Positions 27,146-38,034 of a stretch of 64,000 nucleotides of DNA are shown one piece after another (position 1 is the stretch's first letter; every line of letters starts with the position of its first letter). Location: NCBI GenBank assembly GCA_004294135.1, contig RDZY01000009.1, positions 1 to 64,000 of the forward strand. The letters are read 5' to 3'. Both the position numbers and the translations under genes were made by a program. The DNA comes from Sphingobacteriia bacterium. GTDB lineage: Bacteria > Bacteroidota > Bacteroidia > Chitinophagales > Chitinophagaceae. The notes beneath the pieces are model-generated. The model was not told the DNA's origin. It ran no database searches and saw only the letters and a list, made by a program, of their open reading frames with translations.

Positions 27146-30100
27146 TTGCGCCAATGATATTCTCACATTCACACCAGCCCTGGTATTGGTGATGGGCGCT
27201 GAGGTAGATATATAAGGTGTTACACGGCGTTGATCGAAAAAGAATTTAATATTGATTCTATTATTCAACACATAATCAATAGCCGGCTGTATGGTAATTT
27301 CCTTTTGCCCTCCCGTTCCATAAGCATTTGCTTGGTCTAGGCGACTATTGCTGATGCTTACATCACGCACCGAAATATCCAACTTAAAATTCAAATCATT
27401 CTGCAAGGTCTTGCCCTTCATACCAGGTATTTTAAAGGGTAATTTAAACCCACTCTTTCTCCAATTCACGCCAAGTATCCACTCGGTACTCCTACTTTCA
27501 CTCAACTGATAGTCAATCAAACTCATACTCAATTGCCTACTTTTTCTAAATTCTAAATTAAAATTAAATTGATTTATAGTGGTGAAATCAATTTTAAACA
27601 AGGGCTCAAATCTTTCTGACATACTGATATTCGGTACTAGAAAAAATGGAATGAAATTTCCACTCGTGGTATCTATAAACCCGGGCGCACTTAATCGAAA
27701 TGGATCTTGGTACAGCAACGCACTGTTAAAACTATTCATACTAAGTTGGCCATTATAGCCGTGACTAATAGTGAAATTAGAGAAGATGCTTGCCAGTGCT
27801 GGAATTTTACTAAGACCAGTATAAGTTAGTTTCCAATTGGGTCGTGGAATGATTCCTCTGAATGGATTGGCACTGATGCTTTTTGCGCCATCTTTTATCA
27901 ATGAAATACTATTTGCATCCTTACCAGTATATGCTGCAATAAAAGATGGAATCAATACATCTTGCGCATAGCGATTATAACCAGTTGCATATCCATCGGC
28001 CGAAAATTTTTGGTTATTAGGGAGCGATTGCCAATATGGATTCAACGCTGCCACCCTTTGGGATACCACCAATCGATTGGCCTCAAACTGCTTAAACGTA
28101 GTGGACAATTCATTCGGGTTTTGCTGCCCAAACAAAGTATTAAAAGCAATATAAGAAACGCTGAAACCCCCATTGAATAAGGGATTCAACTGACCAAAAT
28201 TATTTCCCGTTCCTGTAGTATCTTTTATTAATGAGGAATAGTCTTTGGTAAACGTCTTATCAAGATTAATATCAATTACCAACTCCCTAATTGGTTCTAG
28301 TTGAGCAGTAATATTCATTCTCTGCTCAAAACTCTGGCGGAATAAAAAGTTAAAAGTACTGTCTTTCGATAATAATCCTTTCTTAATTTTTCCATTAATC
28401 CATTCCGCATCGGGTTGTTTACCAAATACATAATCGAGCCCAGGTGCCATCGTTTTAAAGTTCTGTCCAATAAACTGTGTACTGTCCATATACCCGGGTA
28501 AGCGACTCCTAAAATTTTCTCCATAGTTCACAGAAATATTCCGAAACATGGTCACGAATTTACCCGCTGTTCTTTCAAATTCATTCAGTTCATACATCGT
28601 TGATTGTCGGCTTAGTTTCTCTCCAATTCGAATATCTCTTCGCTGCTGCCTCCACTTTTTCAAAGCCAGTATTCTTTTCTGTCCCACCAATCCCTCTATT
28701 ACTTCCTGCTTGGTTGGCAACAAAGAAGGAAGGGCTCCATCAGTGAATTTTTTTTGACTCCCATTTGCGGCATTGTTCTTTATTTTGGGTGCCGGAATAT
28801 TATCAATAGCGCTCAGCCATTTTGATTTTGAATAAAGATTACCAAAATTAAATTGTGCATTCAACGTATTCTCTTGAGAATTTTCAATGGTATTACCGAG
28901 GTTTACTGCAATGCGACTAGCACCTATCCAACTATAAGAAGTACTGTAGCTATAACGAGCCGTAATCCAGTCAGCAAAAGGGAATTTATTGAGTGGAATA
29001 TTGTAGTTCATCAAAGCTTTCTGCTGGTACAAAGTATTTCTACCACCTTTTAAGAAATTATTTTTCAGTGTATCTTTCTTAGCGGTATTGTCAATTCTAC
29101 CAAATGGTTCATCTACCCTTGCATTGTTATTAGCATTAAAATCTAGGTTCACAGAACGGGTAAGATCCCAACGCAAATTATAAGTACGATCGAACGTAAA
29201 ATACTTATCGTAAGTAGTATCAACGCGATCTACTTTACTGCTGAATGTATTTACAATGCGAGGAATAAATTCTCCAAATTGGCGGTTCACATCCGCCCTA
29301 AAACTGAGGAATGATGGCTTTAAATTAATATTTGCATCCCTAATCCAAGCCAGCCAAGCAGAGTTGCCTTTGATTAATTTTTTGAAGGGTTCTATAAAAT
29401 TATTTTGTCCCACATAAGTATATCCCAATGCACCACGCTGGCGGGTAATTTTATTTTGGAGAATAACGGGACTATTGTGTTCTGTTTGAGAAAATGTATA
29501 ACTAAAATCAAAATTACTCAAGCTCAGTAAATGGGTTTTGCCCTTACCCTGCATCACTTTCACATTGGTGAAATTAAGTGTTTTAATGGTGGTCTCGTCC
29601 ACCGCGGCCCTACGAATGGAGTCGCGTAAATTACCGGGTGTACGATTGAATTTTTCTTTGTAACGAACGTCTAAATCATAAGGATCAAATTCAGGTGTAA
29701 GGGTTGTTCTATTAATGCTAGCATATACTGGTATTGACAATCGAGCTTTTTTAGGAACCAATTTTCCAGCGTCAATATTAGCCGCTATATCAAACTGAAA
29801 TAAATTATCTCTTGCCCGTTCATTTACCCTTTGTTCAATGGTACCAAAACCTTGGGTATAGGTATTGGCAGAAACAGATAGTGTACCCAAATCTGCCAGC
29901 ACCAAATCTACCCTTCCTAAGGCGGCCGCTCCTCCCTTTTCATCCAATCCTGCCAGTCGCAATTCATTCGCCCATACTTCTGCGCTTAAAGCTATATTAT
30001 CGGGGCGTTTAGCATTTTCTACTGCTATTAAAATTCCACGAACTTCACCAAGATTGGGATTACCCATAATGGAAAATGATTTATTACCGATGCGTTTTCT

Positions 30101-33100
30101 AAAAATATTGGTGAGTGAAGCTCCTGCATTATTTCGATCTAATTTAAGATCAATCAATTCACGCAATGCAAAATCAATATTATTATCTACAGGCCAAACG
30201 CGCTCTTCTTGCCCTCTCGGATAAACCCCTGGAGCCGTTATTTTTAAAGGAATTTTTATCTCATAATAATTGTTTAAAAAATCCTGCCCAATTCTAATTA
30301 CTGCATTCAGTTCATTGTCTTTTACCACTCTTTGTCCCGTTATTGATTCTGCGTGTAAATACATGGAGAGATTGGCATAGCGGCGAATATCTAAATTCAA
30401 TGTCTTAAAAATTCCGCGCGCTTCTCCATTGGCAAGATTGTTTACACGAATGCTGATGGCCTGTTCATTCTGCTGTAAGTTCACCCCGTTATTGCTCAAC
30501 AACTGCACCCGCTCTACATTGGGGGGCATAATATAATTCACTGGTTGGCGACTATTATTTTCTTCTAAGTTAACTGCGAGAGTATTCAGGCTGGTACCAC
30601 CAGCAGTTGAAATAGGTGTGTAAGATCCGGTGGTATCTACATTGTAAATAAATTGCCGCCATTGATTTCTCACAAGATCTAATCTAGCCAATCGCAATAC
30701 TACTGAATCTTCAAAATCAGTCATATACATTCTTGCAAAACGGATAGATTTAAAGTCGGGAATATTACCCACTTTGCGTGAATACCCTTTAATAGGAACA
30801 CGAAATAAAAACCAATCTTCTGTTCTGGTAACACCATCGGCTGAATTTACAGTCACCCTTCTTTTATCGGTAATATAAGGCGTACGACCTACATCCATAC
30901 CGGGCTGAAGCTGAATTTCATATTCATAATAAGCTTCTGTTTCATTTAAGGTATTGTCTCTATTCAAATCTTCATTATCTGGAAATAGTGTAGCAGCAGA
31001 AGTGAATTGACCGCCCGTAGTTGCAATAGGTGAATTGCCCTGTGGGTTATTAAAATTTTTATACCGCCCGAGTATACCTGCACCTATTGCATCAAAACTA
31101 GGATCTCGGTACCATTTGTAATTATCACTAGCAGGATCTAATTGACTCTGTTGGTAAACACTAGAACCAGTGCCAAAATTATTGGCCAGCCGTTGCAGTA
31201 TATAATTTTTCTTTCTGCGTTCTGCATTGTCGTCAATACCATCAAACCCAACATCTTGAAAAGGTCTGTCATTGGGATCATTGCTAAATGCCTGCGTAAT
31301 TTGAATAGGATTTACCGGAGTTTTACCCCAAGTATTACTACTATCTACTGCGGCAGGAACAGTGGGTGTATTCAATCCATTTTCATAAAATCTTTTCCCA
31401 TCTTTTAAAATATCTTCACTGATATTACCAAAGTTTAAAAAAAGTTTACCACCCCTACTTGCATTGTTATTGATGAAAGGATTCTGCATCCAGAATTCTA
31501 CAAATTCAATATTATTGGTCTCAAAATCAGTCTGGTCAATTGCGCGCATGATACCGCCCCAACGTGCAGCAGGATTGCTTAATTTTCCCTGCGCATTGAT
31601 TTGTGAAGTAGCTGTTTCAAAATTATAAGGTCCTTTTTCTCTTGGATAAAAAGCAAGGTCGAATGTGGCCGCTTGTACATCGGTAATATTGGTAGTACGT
31701 TGCGGAAATAATTCATTGGTAAATACCTGTCGCACCCTTGGATCGCTTAATTCTGCAAGGTTTCTACGAAGTGGATTATTGGGACTATTTTTATCTTGTA
31801 AGTTGGGTTCAATATTATACCAAGCAAACTTGGCCCTATTCTGGTTGTAATCAATGGAGTCGCTCAATGCTGCTTCGGGAAAACGGTTATTGCCCTGTGG
31901 TGTAGAAGCCAGCGACCAAGCTACAAATGGAAAACGGAGGTCGATAGCAGCCCGCGTTCCTTCAAAATCATCAATAAAAATAAGCCCTTGCGCGTCTTTA
32001 CCAATTTGAGGAGGGTGACCGGGTTTAAGCAATGCTGCTTCGCCATATGCGTTGATTGAAGACTTTGCTTTGGTGGTATAAAAAGGCAGTTTATTGAGTA
32101 AGCGTGTAAGGCCAGGTAGTTCAGAACGATAACTAAAATCGATGCCATACATAGTGTTGCGAATGGGATCATCTCCATAACTCATTTTGGTAAAAAAAGG
32201 TCGCTCTCCCAAACGAACTACGGAAGCTCCGAGGGATAGTTTTTTATTCACCATATAATCGAGTCGCAAACCTGCAAAACCCCTTTGTTGAATACCAAAG
32301 CCTATATTATTTTCGAAGGAGACATTTACTGGAATACTCGAACTCAAAATGCCCTGATTCATAATTTTAACCGTCCCTAAATTATAGTCAACAATATAAT
32401 CGGCGCCTTCGCGCAAAACTTGTCCACCAGCGGTAACTGACACAGAGCCTGGCGGAATATTAAACGTATTTAAGTAAATTTCTGATCCCCCGCCACTGCC
32501 TTTTACTTGCCCCTGCATGATGAAGCGGTTGAGGTTTGCAAATGTTTGTGCAATGGCTTTAATAGAATCGTACAGTTGGTAATAAATATACCGTTGTTTG
32601 GTAGCAGTGGGTAGTCCCGAAAAAGCAAGGCTGTCTAAATCGCGGCCAAAAGGTTCTAGTACTGGAAATACTACTCGGCCCATCTGTGGTAAAATGGTAA
32701 AGCCTTCTATATAATCGAATACCCCATCGGGTTGTGGATCATTGCGATTATTGAGTCGATCAAGATTCAGTATGCGCAACAGCGGCTGACCATCAACAGC
32801 GGCAGCAGTTTCAGGAAGAAATCGTTTTAAACCACCGCTGGGTTCTTCATATAAAACATTCAATTTAAAATCTGTACGCTCAATACCACCGAATAAATCG
32901 AGTGAGTACACATTCTTCATCATCCAATCCCAAATAGGCAATTCTGTTCGCTGTGAGGTAGCTTTTAATAGTTTAAGAAACAATACTTTTTGAACACCTT
33001 TGGAGGAGTCGAGTGAAATATCTTGTGAAAATTCACCTACCTGAAAAACACGGCCATTATAAGTATATTGGAATGCAACAGCTAGTACTTCATCTGCTTG

Positions 33101-34429
33101 TAATTGGGTATTGATAGATATAAAACCAGCTTGTGGGTTAAAAGAATATTCGTTGGGACTGAGTTTACGGGCAAATGTTTTTTCATAATCATCAACGGGA
33201 CGAAGCCCCTTCGATAACAACAGGCTATTAATAAAAGAAGGGTTACGTGCATTGGAATTTGCGGCCAAAGAAGCATACAAATTATTGGCACCATTAAATG
33301 GCAAGGGATTGGCGGTAAGTGACTGTACAGAAGGGTTATAGGGTCTTGGTTCTGCCAAATCCATCAACCCTACTATATCTCTTGCATCTGTTGTAGCGCC
33401 CGTTCTGTTGGTTATCCATACTTCCATCCTTTGTATTTGCACTTGTGAATTAACAAGGGGCAGGTTGCGCATGGTTTTATTAAAATGATCTCTAAAATAG
33501 CTGCCCAATAAAAAGTGGCGATTTTCTTCATAATCATCCAACCGCTTTTGAAAGGGTTGAGTAGATGCGCCACCTTGCAGTGAAAGTGTTTGGCGGGAAG
33601 ATCGCTGTTGTGCTAAGGCAGCAGTAACAAATAATTTTCCGAATTGCAATTGCGTTTTAATACCGAATAAATTTTGCGCACTTGGAATAAGTGTCCCCCG
33701 AGATCTGAAAGAAATATTACCGGCTTCAATACTCTTAATAATTTCATCATCCATTCCTTTGTAATCGAATTTAATTTGGTTGTCGAATCCAAGGTTGGTA
33801 AGGGTATTATAGTTAATCGGGAATTTAAGCTTATCGCCAATACTGGCATTTAGATTTAGGTTGGCATTCATGTCAAAATCAAAGCCACCATTTTTTCTTG
33901 CTCTTTCAGGTAGTGTTGGATTCTTAATATGCTGACCTTGATAGCCCGCCAGAATATTTACTTCCCCACTGGGCCTTATATCTACTTTAAGTTTGTTGCC
34001 ATTCAAGTTATTACCTACAAGTCCAAAAAGGCGATCGAATAATTTGTTGTAAGTCTGCATGGGGGGACGCACTGTTTTTTTATTCAATAAAAACAATGCA
34101 TCGGATCTTTTTTTAAAATAATCTTGTTCCGCTTTTTTATTTTGCAGACTCCAGAAATCATTAAACGAGATAGAAGAAGGTTTTCGGTAATCTAAGCGAC
34201 CTATTTTTTCTTTTATATAATACTGCTTGGTAATAGGATCGTATTCTAGCGATTGCTTAATAAGGGCAGTATCTACAATATCGAAAGGATTTTTTTGCTT
34301 GGAAGAAATAGCATCACCTCTTCTATCGCTGATGGGATAACGCAAAGAATCTTTCTGCTGGGCAAAAACAGGCTTTGCCAACAAAAAGAGGGTGATGTAT
34401 AAAAAAAAATAAAGGAGTTTGCGCAACAA
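27143..34429 (-). CDS. sprA: Type IX secretion outer-membrane translocon SprA (Sov)
   Basis: SprA is the giant outer-membrane beta-barrel through which type IX secretion substrates pass; it is also needed for gliding in species that glide. The ORF has 2428 residues, as expected. It has a signal peptide (about 1-23, ending 'KPVFA') and N-terminal blocks such as 'ITKQYYIKEKIGRLDYR' typical of SprA. The many alternating aromatic and polar strands ('VSVSFENNIGFGIQQRGFAG', 'LNFDFNAN'-like) run to a C-terminal strand. It sits 36 bases behind ruvA on the same strand, an order seen in other Bacteroidota. No frameshift is visible over 7.3 kb. Confidence 0.95.
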   Translation of the reverse strand: MLRKLLYFFLYITLFLLAKPVFAQQKDSLRYPISDRRGDAISSKQKNPFDIVDTALIKQSLEYDPITKQYYIKEKIGRLDYRKPSSISFNDFWSLQNKKAEQDYFKKRSDALFLLNKKTVRPPMQTYNKLFDRLFGLVGNNLNGNKLKVDIRPSGEVNILAGYQGQHIKNPTLPERARKNGGFDFDMNANLNLNASIGDKLKFPINYNTLTNLGFDNQIKFDYKGMDDEIIKSIEAGNISFRSRGTLIPSAQNLFGIKTQLQFGKLFVTAALAQQRSSRQTLSLQGGASTQPFQKRLDDYEENRHFLLGSYFRDHFNKTMRNLPLVNSQVQIQRMEVWITNRTGATTDARDIVGLMDLAEPRPYNPSVQSLTANPLPFNGANNLYASLAANSNARNPSFINSLLLSKGLRPVDDYEKTFARKLSPNEYSFNPQAGFISINTQLQADEVLAVAFQYTYNGRVFQVGEFSQDISLDSSKGVQKVLFLKLLKATSQRTELPIWDWMMKNVYSLDLFGGIERTDFKLNVLYEEPSGGLKRFLPETAAAVDGQPLLRILNLDRLNNRNDPQPDGVFDYIEGFTILPQMGRVVFPVLEPFGRDLDSLAFSGLPTATKQRYIYYQLYDSIKAIAQTFANLNRFIMQGQVKGSGGGSEIYLNTFNIPPGSVSVTAGGQVLREGADYIVDYNLGTVKIMNQGILSSSIPVNVSFENNIGFGIQQRGFAGLRLDYMVNKKLSLGASVVRLGERPFFTKMSYGDDPIRNTMYGIDFSYRSELPGLTRLLNKLPFYTTKAKSSINAYGEAALLKPGHPPQIGKDAQGLIFIDDFEGTRAAIDLRFPFVAWSLASTPQGNNRFPEAALSDSIDYNQNRAKFAWYNIEPNLQDKNSPNNPLRRNLAELSDPRVRQVFTNELFPQRTTNITDVQAATFDLAFYPREKGPYNFETATSQINAQGKLSNPAARWGGIMRAIDQTDFETNNIEFVEFWMQNPFINNNASRGGKLFLNFGNISEDILKDGKRFYENGLNTPTVPAAVDSSNTWGKTPVNPIQITQAFSNDPNDRPFQDVGFDGIDDNAERRKKNYILQRLANNFGTGSSVYQQSQLDPASDNYKWYRDPSFDAIGAGILGRYKNFNNPQGNSPIATTGGQFTSAATLFPDNEDLNRDNTLNETEAYYEYEIQLQPGMDVGRTPYITDKRRVTVNSADGVTRTEDWFLFRVPIKGYSRKVGNIPDFKSIRFARMYMTDFEDSVVLRLARLDLVRNQWRQFIYNVDTTGSYTPISTAGGTSLNTLAVNLEENNSRQPVNYIMPPNVERVQLLSNNGVNLQQNEQAISIRVNNLANGEARGIFKTLNLDIRRYANLSMYLHAESITGQRVVKDNELNAVIRIGQDFLNNYYEIKIPLKITAPGVYPRGQEERVWPVDNNIDFALRELIDLKLDRNNAGASLTNIFRKRIGNKSFSIMGNPNLGEVRGILIAVENAKRPDNIALSAEVWANELRLAGLDEKGGAAALGRVDLVLADLGTLSVSANTYTQGFGTIEQRVNERARDNLFQFDIAANIDAGKLVPKKARLSIPVYASINRTTLTPEFDPYDLDVRYKEKFNRTPGNLRDSIRRAAVDETTIKTLNFTNVKVMQGKGKTHLLSLSNFDFSYTFSQTEHNSPVILQNKITRQRGALGYTYVGQNNFIEPFKKLIKGNSAWLAWIRDANINLKPSFLSFRADVNRQFGEFIPRIVNTFSSKVDRVDTTYDKYFTFDRTYNLRWDLTRSVNLDFNANNNARVDEPFGRIDNTAKKDTLKNNFLKGGRNTLYQQKALMNYNIPLNKFPFADWITARYSYSTSYSWIGASRIAVNLGNTIENSQENTLNAQFNFGNLYSKSKWLSAIDNIPAPKIKNNAANGSQKKFTDGALPSLLPTKQEVIEGLVGQKRILALKKWRQQRRDIRIGEKLSRQSTMYELNEFERTAGKFVTMFRNISVNYGENFRSRLPGYMDSTQFIGQNFKTMAPGLDYVFGKQPDAEWINGKIKKGLLSKDSTFNFLFRQSFEQRMNITAQLEPIRELVIDINLDKTFTKDYSSLIKDTTGTGNNFGQLNPLFNGGFSVSYIAFNTLFGQQNPNELSTTFKQFEANRLVVSQRVAALNPYWQSLPNNQKFSADGYATGYNRYAQDVLIPSFIAAYTGKDANSISLIKDGAKSISANPFRGIIPRPNWKLTYTGLSKIPALASIFSNFTISHGYNGQLSMNSFNSALLYQDPFRLSAPGFIDTTSGNFIPFFLVPNISMSERFEPLFKIDFTTINQFNFNLEFRKSRQLSMSLIDYQLSESRSTEWILGVNWRKSGFKLPFKIPGMKGKTLQNDLNFKLDISVRDVSISNSRLDQANAYGTGGQKEITIQPAIDYVLNNRINIKFFFDQRRVTPYISTSAPITNTRAGVNVRISLAQ

Positions 34430-34465
34430 CAGTTCAGCTTGGTTAGGTAGAGCTCAATACAATAG

Positions 34466-35050
34466 CTAGATATTTTTGAGTGCTTGTTTAATAATTTCTT
34501 CGAGTGAACTGTTTTCTGGAATGCTTTGCATGGTCTTTTTAATGGCTGATTCGGCCATCGCCTTCCCAATACCCAATGAAATTAAGGCATTTATGGCATC
34601 CATATCATTTTGTGGAACATTAAATCCTGATAAAATAGTAGAAGCGGACTGTTTACCCAGTTTATCCCTCAATTCTACAATTAATCTTTCGGCTGATTTT
34701 TTACCAATTCCTTTAATTCCTTCCAATTGCTTGGTATTACCCTGCACAATTGCTCGGGTAATTTCTTCTGGCCGCATACCAGAAAGCATCATGCGAGCGG
34801 TAGAAGCACCTACACCCGAAACACTGATCAGGTTCAAAAAAAGCTCTTTTTCTGTTGGCTCTGCAAACCCGAAAAGGGTCTGTGCATTTTCAGTAATATG
34901 CAGATAGGTAAAGAGTTGACCACTATCTAAATTGCTGATGGCAGAATAGGTATGGAGACTTATTTGTAACTCATAACCAACTCCGTTTACATCAACTACC
35001 AGACGCCCTGGTGTTTTAACCGCAAAATGTCCCTTTACAAATGCTATCAT
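34466..35050 (-). CDS. ruvA: Holliday junction helicase subunit RuvA
   Basis: RuvA binds four-way junctions and loads the RuvB motor for branch migration. The 194-residue protein has the N-terminal OB domain ('MIAFVKGHFAVKTPGRLVVD'), tandem helix-hairpin-helix motifs 'ISVSGVGASTARMML' and 'IKGIGKKSAERLIVELRDKL' (about 77-130), and a C-terminal domain III that contacts RuvB. It is the first gene of a likely two-gene unit with sprA and is divergent from fabH, with a 196-base gap. ruvB and ruvC are not in the window. Confidence 0.97.
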   Translation of the reverse strand: MIAFVKGHFAVKTPGRLVVDVNGVGYELQISLHTYSAISNLDSGQLFTYLHITENAQTLFGFAEPTEKELFLNLISVSGVGASTARMMLSGMRPEEITRAIVQGNTKQLEGIKGIGKKSAERLIVELRDKLGKQSASTILSGFNVPQNDMDAINALISLGIGKAMAESAIKKTMQSIPENSSLEEIIKQALKNI

Positions 35051-35246
35051 AATATGACACTAAAACTACTAAAAAGCAGCCAATTATACGTATCTTTATT
35101 AAAATTTTTGATGAAGAAATCTAGCATTAAATGAATGTATTCAAAGCATCCAATATCTTTCCTTATCGTTTTTCAGGAGAATACATTAAAAAACAAAACT
35201 ACCATTATTAACCCCACTGAATCTCTTCAGAATTTTAATTATTAAT

Positions 35247-36236
35247 ATGCAAAAAATAAGTGCAGCAATTACCGCCGTAGGTGGATATGTTCCGGAGACA
35301 AGACTTACCAATTTTGATTTAGAAAAAATGGTTGATACCAATAACGAATGGATCATCAGTCGCACCGGTATTGAAGAAAGAAGAATACTGAAAGGACCTG
35401 GCCTCGGAAGCAGTGATATGGCTGTTCCTGCTATTGAAGAAATTTTACGCAAAAAAAAGTTAGACCCCAAGGAAATTGATTGCATTATATGTGCAACCGT
35501 TACACCAGATATGGTATTCCCAGCTACTGCCAATATTATTGCCGATAAAATTGGCGCTACCAATGCATGGGGATTTGATATGAGTGCAGCTTGCAGCGGA
35601 TTCCTATTTGCATTATCTACCGGCGCCATGTATATTGAAAGTGGTCGCTATAAAAAAGTAATTGTAGTGGGCGTAGATAAAATGAGCGCCATCATTGATT
35701 ATACCGATCGAGCTACTTGCATAATTTTTGGTGATGGTGCTGGTGCTGTATTACTAGAAGCTACAGAGGAAGAAAATTATATTAAAGACAGTATTTTAAA
35801 AAGTGATGGCAGCGGTCGCCAGTTCCTACATATGAAAGCAGGCGGATCTGTAAAGCCCGCCACCGTTGAAACCGTATTGGCCAAAGAACATTTTGCTTAC
35901 CAAGAGGGACAGTCCGTTTTTAAATTCGCTGTAAAAGGAATGGCCGATGTGAGTGCCGAATTATTGGAACGAAATAATTTAACTGGCGATGATATTGCTT
36001 GGCTGGTTCCTCACCAAGCCAACCTTCGTATTATTGATGCAACCGCAAATAGAATGGGGCTTTCAAAAGATAAAGTGATGATTAATATTCAGAAGTATGG
36101 CAATACTACTGCAGCCACTTTACCACTCTGTTTATGGGATTGGGAATCTCAATTAAAAAAAGGCGATAATATTATTCTGGCCGCATTCGGTGGTGGATTT
36201 ACTTGGGGCGCAACTTGGGTAAAATGGGCCTATTAA
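35247..36236 (+). CDS. fabH: Beta-ketoacyl-ACP synthase III
   Basis: FabH condenses acetyl-CoA (or a branched primer) with malonyl-ACP to start fatty-acid synthesis. The Cys-His-Asn triad is visible: '[10 protein letters not shown]' (Cys near 116), 'VPHQANLRI' (His near 256) and 'YGNTTAAT' (Asn near 285). The length of 329 residues is typical. The N-terminal '[20 protein letters not shown]'-like start agrees with the chosen ATG. Other fatty-acid genes in the window (fabD, fabI) are not adjacent. Chain-starter preference cannot be read directly. Confidence 0.95.
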   Translation: MQKISAAITAVGGYVPETRLTNFDLEKMVDTNNEWIISRTGIEERRILKGPGLGSSDMAVPAIEEILRKKKLDPKEIDCIICATVTPDMVFPATANIIADKIGATNAWGFDMSAACSGFLFALSTGAMYIESGRYKKVIVVGVDKMSAIIDYTDRATCIIFGDGAGAVLLEATEEENYIKDSILKSDGSGRQFLHMKAGGSVKPATVETVLAKEHFAYQEGQSVFKFAVKGMADVSAELLERNNLTGDDIAWLVPHQANLRIIDATANRMGLSKDKVMINIQKYGNTTAATLPLCLWDWESQLKKGDNIILAAFGGGFTWGATWVKWAY

Positions 36237-36273
36237 TGCAAGTTATTGAGATAGATTAATAATACGATTAGCA

Positions 36274-37506
36274 ATGAATAAAAAAACGAAAAAAACATAT
36301 ACTGGTATTGGCACTACTGCCATTCATGCATCGGCAAATCATAAAGCAGATCATTCCCACCTTACCCCCATTTATGCCAGTTCAACATTCACATTTGATA
36401 CGGCCGCTGAGGGAAGTGAACGTTTTGCAGGAAGCGATAAAACCAAAATTTACAGCAGATGGGGTAACCCTGGTTTTGCTGCCGCAGAAGTAACCATTGC
36501 AGCCTTGGAGACCTTTGGCTTAAAAGATGAAAAGGGAAATCCTTTAGAAGTGAAAGCACTGTTGCATTCCAGCGGACAGGCCGCCCTCACCACTTTATTT
36601 TTAGGAACCCTTAAAACGGGTGATATGGTTTTATCACACCGCGCTTTATATGGTGGCACCCATGAATTATTGCATAAAGTATTGGCAACAAACGGCATTC
36701 AAACCCTATTGATAGATCTGAATGATGCAATTGTTTTAGAACAAATATTGACTGATCATCCTACCATTCAACTCATTCATATTGAAACGCCTTCCAATCC
36801 TACGCTACGATGTATTGATATTGAAGCAGTATGCAAAATTGCACATAGTAAGGGTAAAAAAGTATCGGTTGATAATACAGCAGCAACCCCTTATTTACAA
36901 CAACCTTTTAAGTGGGGTGCTGACTTTGTGATGCACTCTACCACCAAATTTTTAAATGGTCACGGCAATGCAATCGGTGGTATTTTAATTGGTAAAGACC
37001 TTGAATTAATGAATGGTCCTATTTGGAAATGGCATGTGTTGCTCGGTGGAAACAGCAATCCTTTTGATGCATTCTTGCTTTTGAATGGACTGAAAACCTT
37101 GGAGCTTCGCATGGAAAGACATTGCCACAATGCAGTGCTGGTAGCTAATTATTTGGCAGAACATCCTGCGGTAGAGAAAGTAAATTTTTGTGGTTTAGCT
37201 ACACATCCCGATCATGCAATTGCCCTTAAACAAATGCGGCAGGCTGGTGCGCTCATGAGCTTTGAATTAAAAGGGGGAATAGCAGCCGGCAGTAAATTCA
37301 TTGACCAATTACAACTCTGTGTAAAAGCCATTTCATTCGGTACACCCGATACTTTGTTATCACATCCAGCCAGTATGAGCCACCTCGGTTTATCAAAAGA
37401 AGAACGCTTACAATATGAAATCACCGATGGCTTAATCAGGCTAAGTGTGGGTATTGAACAAGTAGAAGATATTATTGCTGATTTTGAACAAGCACTCGCA
37501 ATATGA
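36274..37506 (+). CDS. Cys/Met-metabolism PLP enzyme (methionine gamma-lyase/O-acylhomoserine sulfhydrylase family)
   Basis: The 410-residue protein is a fold-type I PLP enzyme of the Cys/Met metabolism family. The PLP lysine lies in 'HSTTKFLNGHGNAIGG' (about 222), with the phosphate-binding 'SGQAALTTLF' and the conserved 'ETPSNPTLRC'. Active-site tyrosine regions 'YSRWGNPG' and 'LYGGTHEL' are present. Sequence reading alone cannot decide between methionine gamma-lyase, cystathionine gamma-synthase/lyase and O-succinylhomoserine sulfhydrylase. It lies 37 bases behind fabH and 44 bases before a GNAT gene, so they may be co-transcribed. Confidence 0.85.
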   Translation: MNKKTKKTYTGIGTTAIHASANHKADHSHLTPIYASSTFTFDTAAEGSERFAGSDKTKIYSRWGNPGFAAAEVTIAALETFGLKDEKGNPLEVKALLHSSGQAALTTLFLGTLKTGDMVLSHRALYGGTHELLHKVLATNGIQTLLIDLNDAIVLEQILTDHPTIQLIHIETPSNPTLRCIDIEAVCKIAHSKGKKVSVDNTAATPYLQQPFKWGADFVMHSTTKFLNGHGNAIGGILIGKDLELMNGPIWKWHVLLGGNSNPFDAFLLLNGLKTLELRMERHCHNAVLVANYLAEHPAVEKVNFCGLATHPDHAIALKQMRQAGALMSFELKGGIAAGSKFIDQLQLCVKAISFGTPDTLLSHPASMSHLGLSKEERLQYEITDGLIRLSVGIEQVEDIIADFEQALAI

Positions 37507-37550
37507 TGAATACGGGTTGTAAATTTTAAAACTACTTTTCAACTATCCAT

Positions 37551-38012
37551 ATGAGTATTCTGATTAGAAGAGCCATTCCAAGTGACTGTCCCCGAATTCT
37601 GGAACTGATTAAAGAACTGGCTGTTTATGAAAAAGCACCAGATGAAGTAACGGTTACATTGGAACATTTTGAAATAAGTGGCTTTGGTAAAAACCCCGTG
37701 TGGTGGGCATTTGTGGCAGAGGAAACCAACCTTTCTAATGGTACTAAAATAGTTCAGGGATTTGCTTTATACTATATCCGTTACAGTACTTGGAAGGGAC
37801 AGCGGATGTACCTAGAAGATATTTTGGTGACCGAAAAAATGCGGGGACAAAAAATTGGACAACAACTTTTCAATCGCCTTATTATTGAATCTAAAGAAAA
37901 AAAACTGAACGGTATTGTATGGCAAGTACTAGAATGGAATGAGCCAGCTATTCAGTTTTATAAAAAGTATCATGCAGATTTTGATGCTGAATGGTTGAAC
38001 TGCAGCATATAA
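37551..38012 (+). CDS. GNAT family N-acetyltransferase
   Basis: The 153-residue protein is a single GNAT domain. The N-terminal 'IRRAIPSDCPRILELIKELA' and the acetyl-CoA-binding motif 'VTEKMRGQKIGQQLF' (about 104-118) are clear, and 'VLEWNEPAIQFYKKY' is the usual C-terminal block. It resembles the SAT1/diamine-acetyltransferase-like subgroup ('YYIRYSTWKGQRMYLEDILV'), but the substrate is not certain. It lies between the PLP enzyme and the GH5 lipoprotein gene with short gaps. Confidence 0.88.
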   Translation: MSILIRRAIPSDCPRILELIKELAVYEKAPDEVTVTLEHFEISGFGKNPVWWAFVAEETNLSNGTKIVQGFALYYIRYSTWKGQRMYLEDILVTEKMRGQKIGQQLFNRLIIESKEKKLNGIVWQVLEWNEPAIQFYKKYHADFDAEWLNCSI

Positions 38013-38034
38013 TCCTTAAATTTATTGGTATATA

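Noticed and set aside
35186-35629. 147-codon minus-strand ORF opposite fabH
   Set aside because: Shadow of fabH on the other strand without family features.
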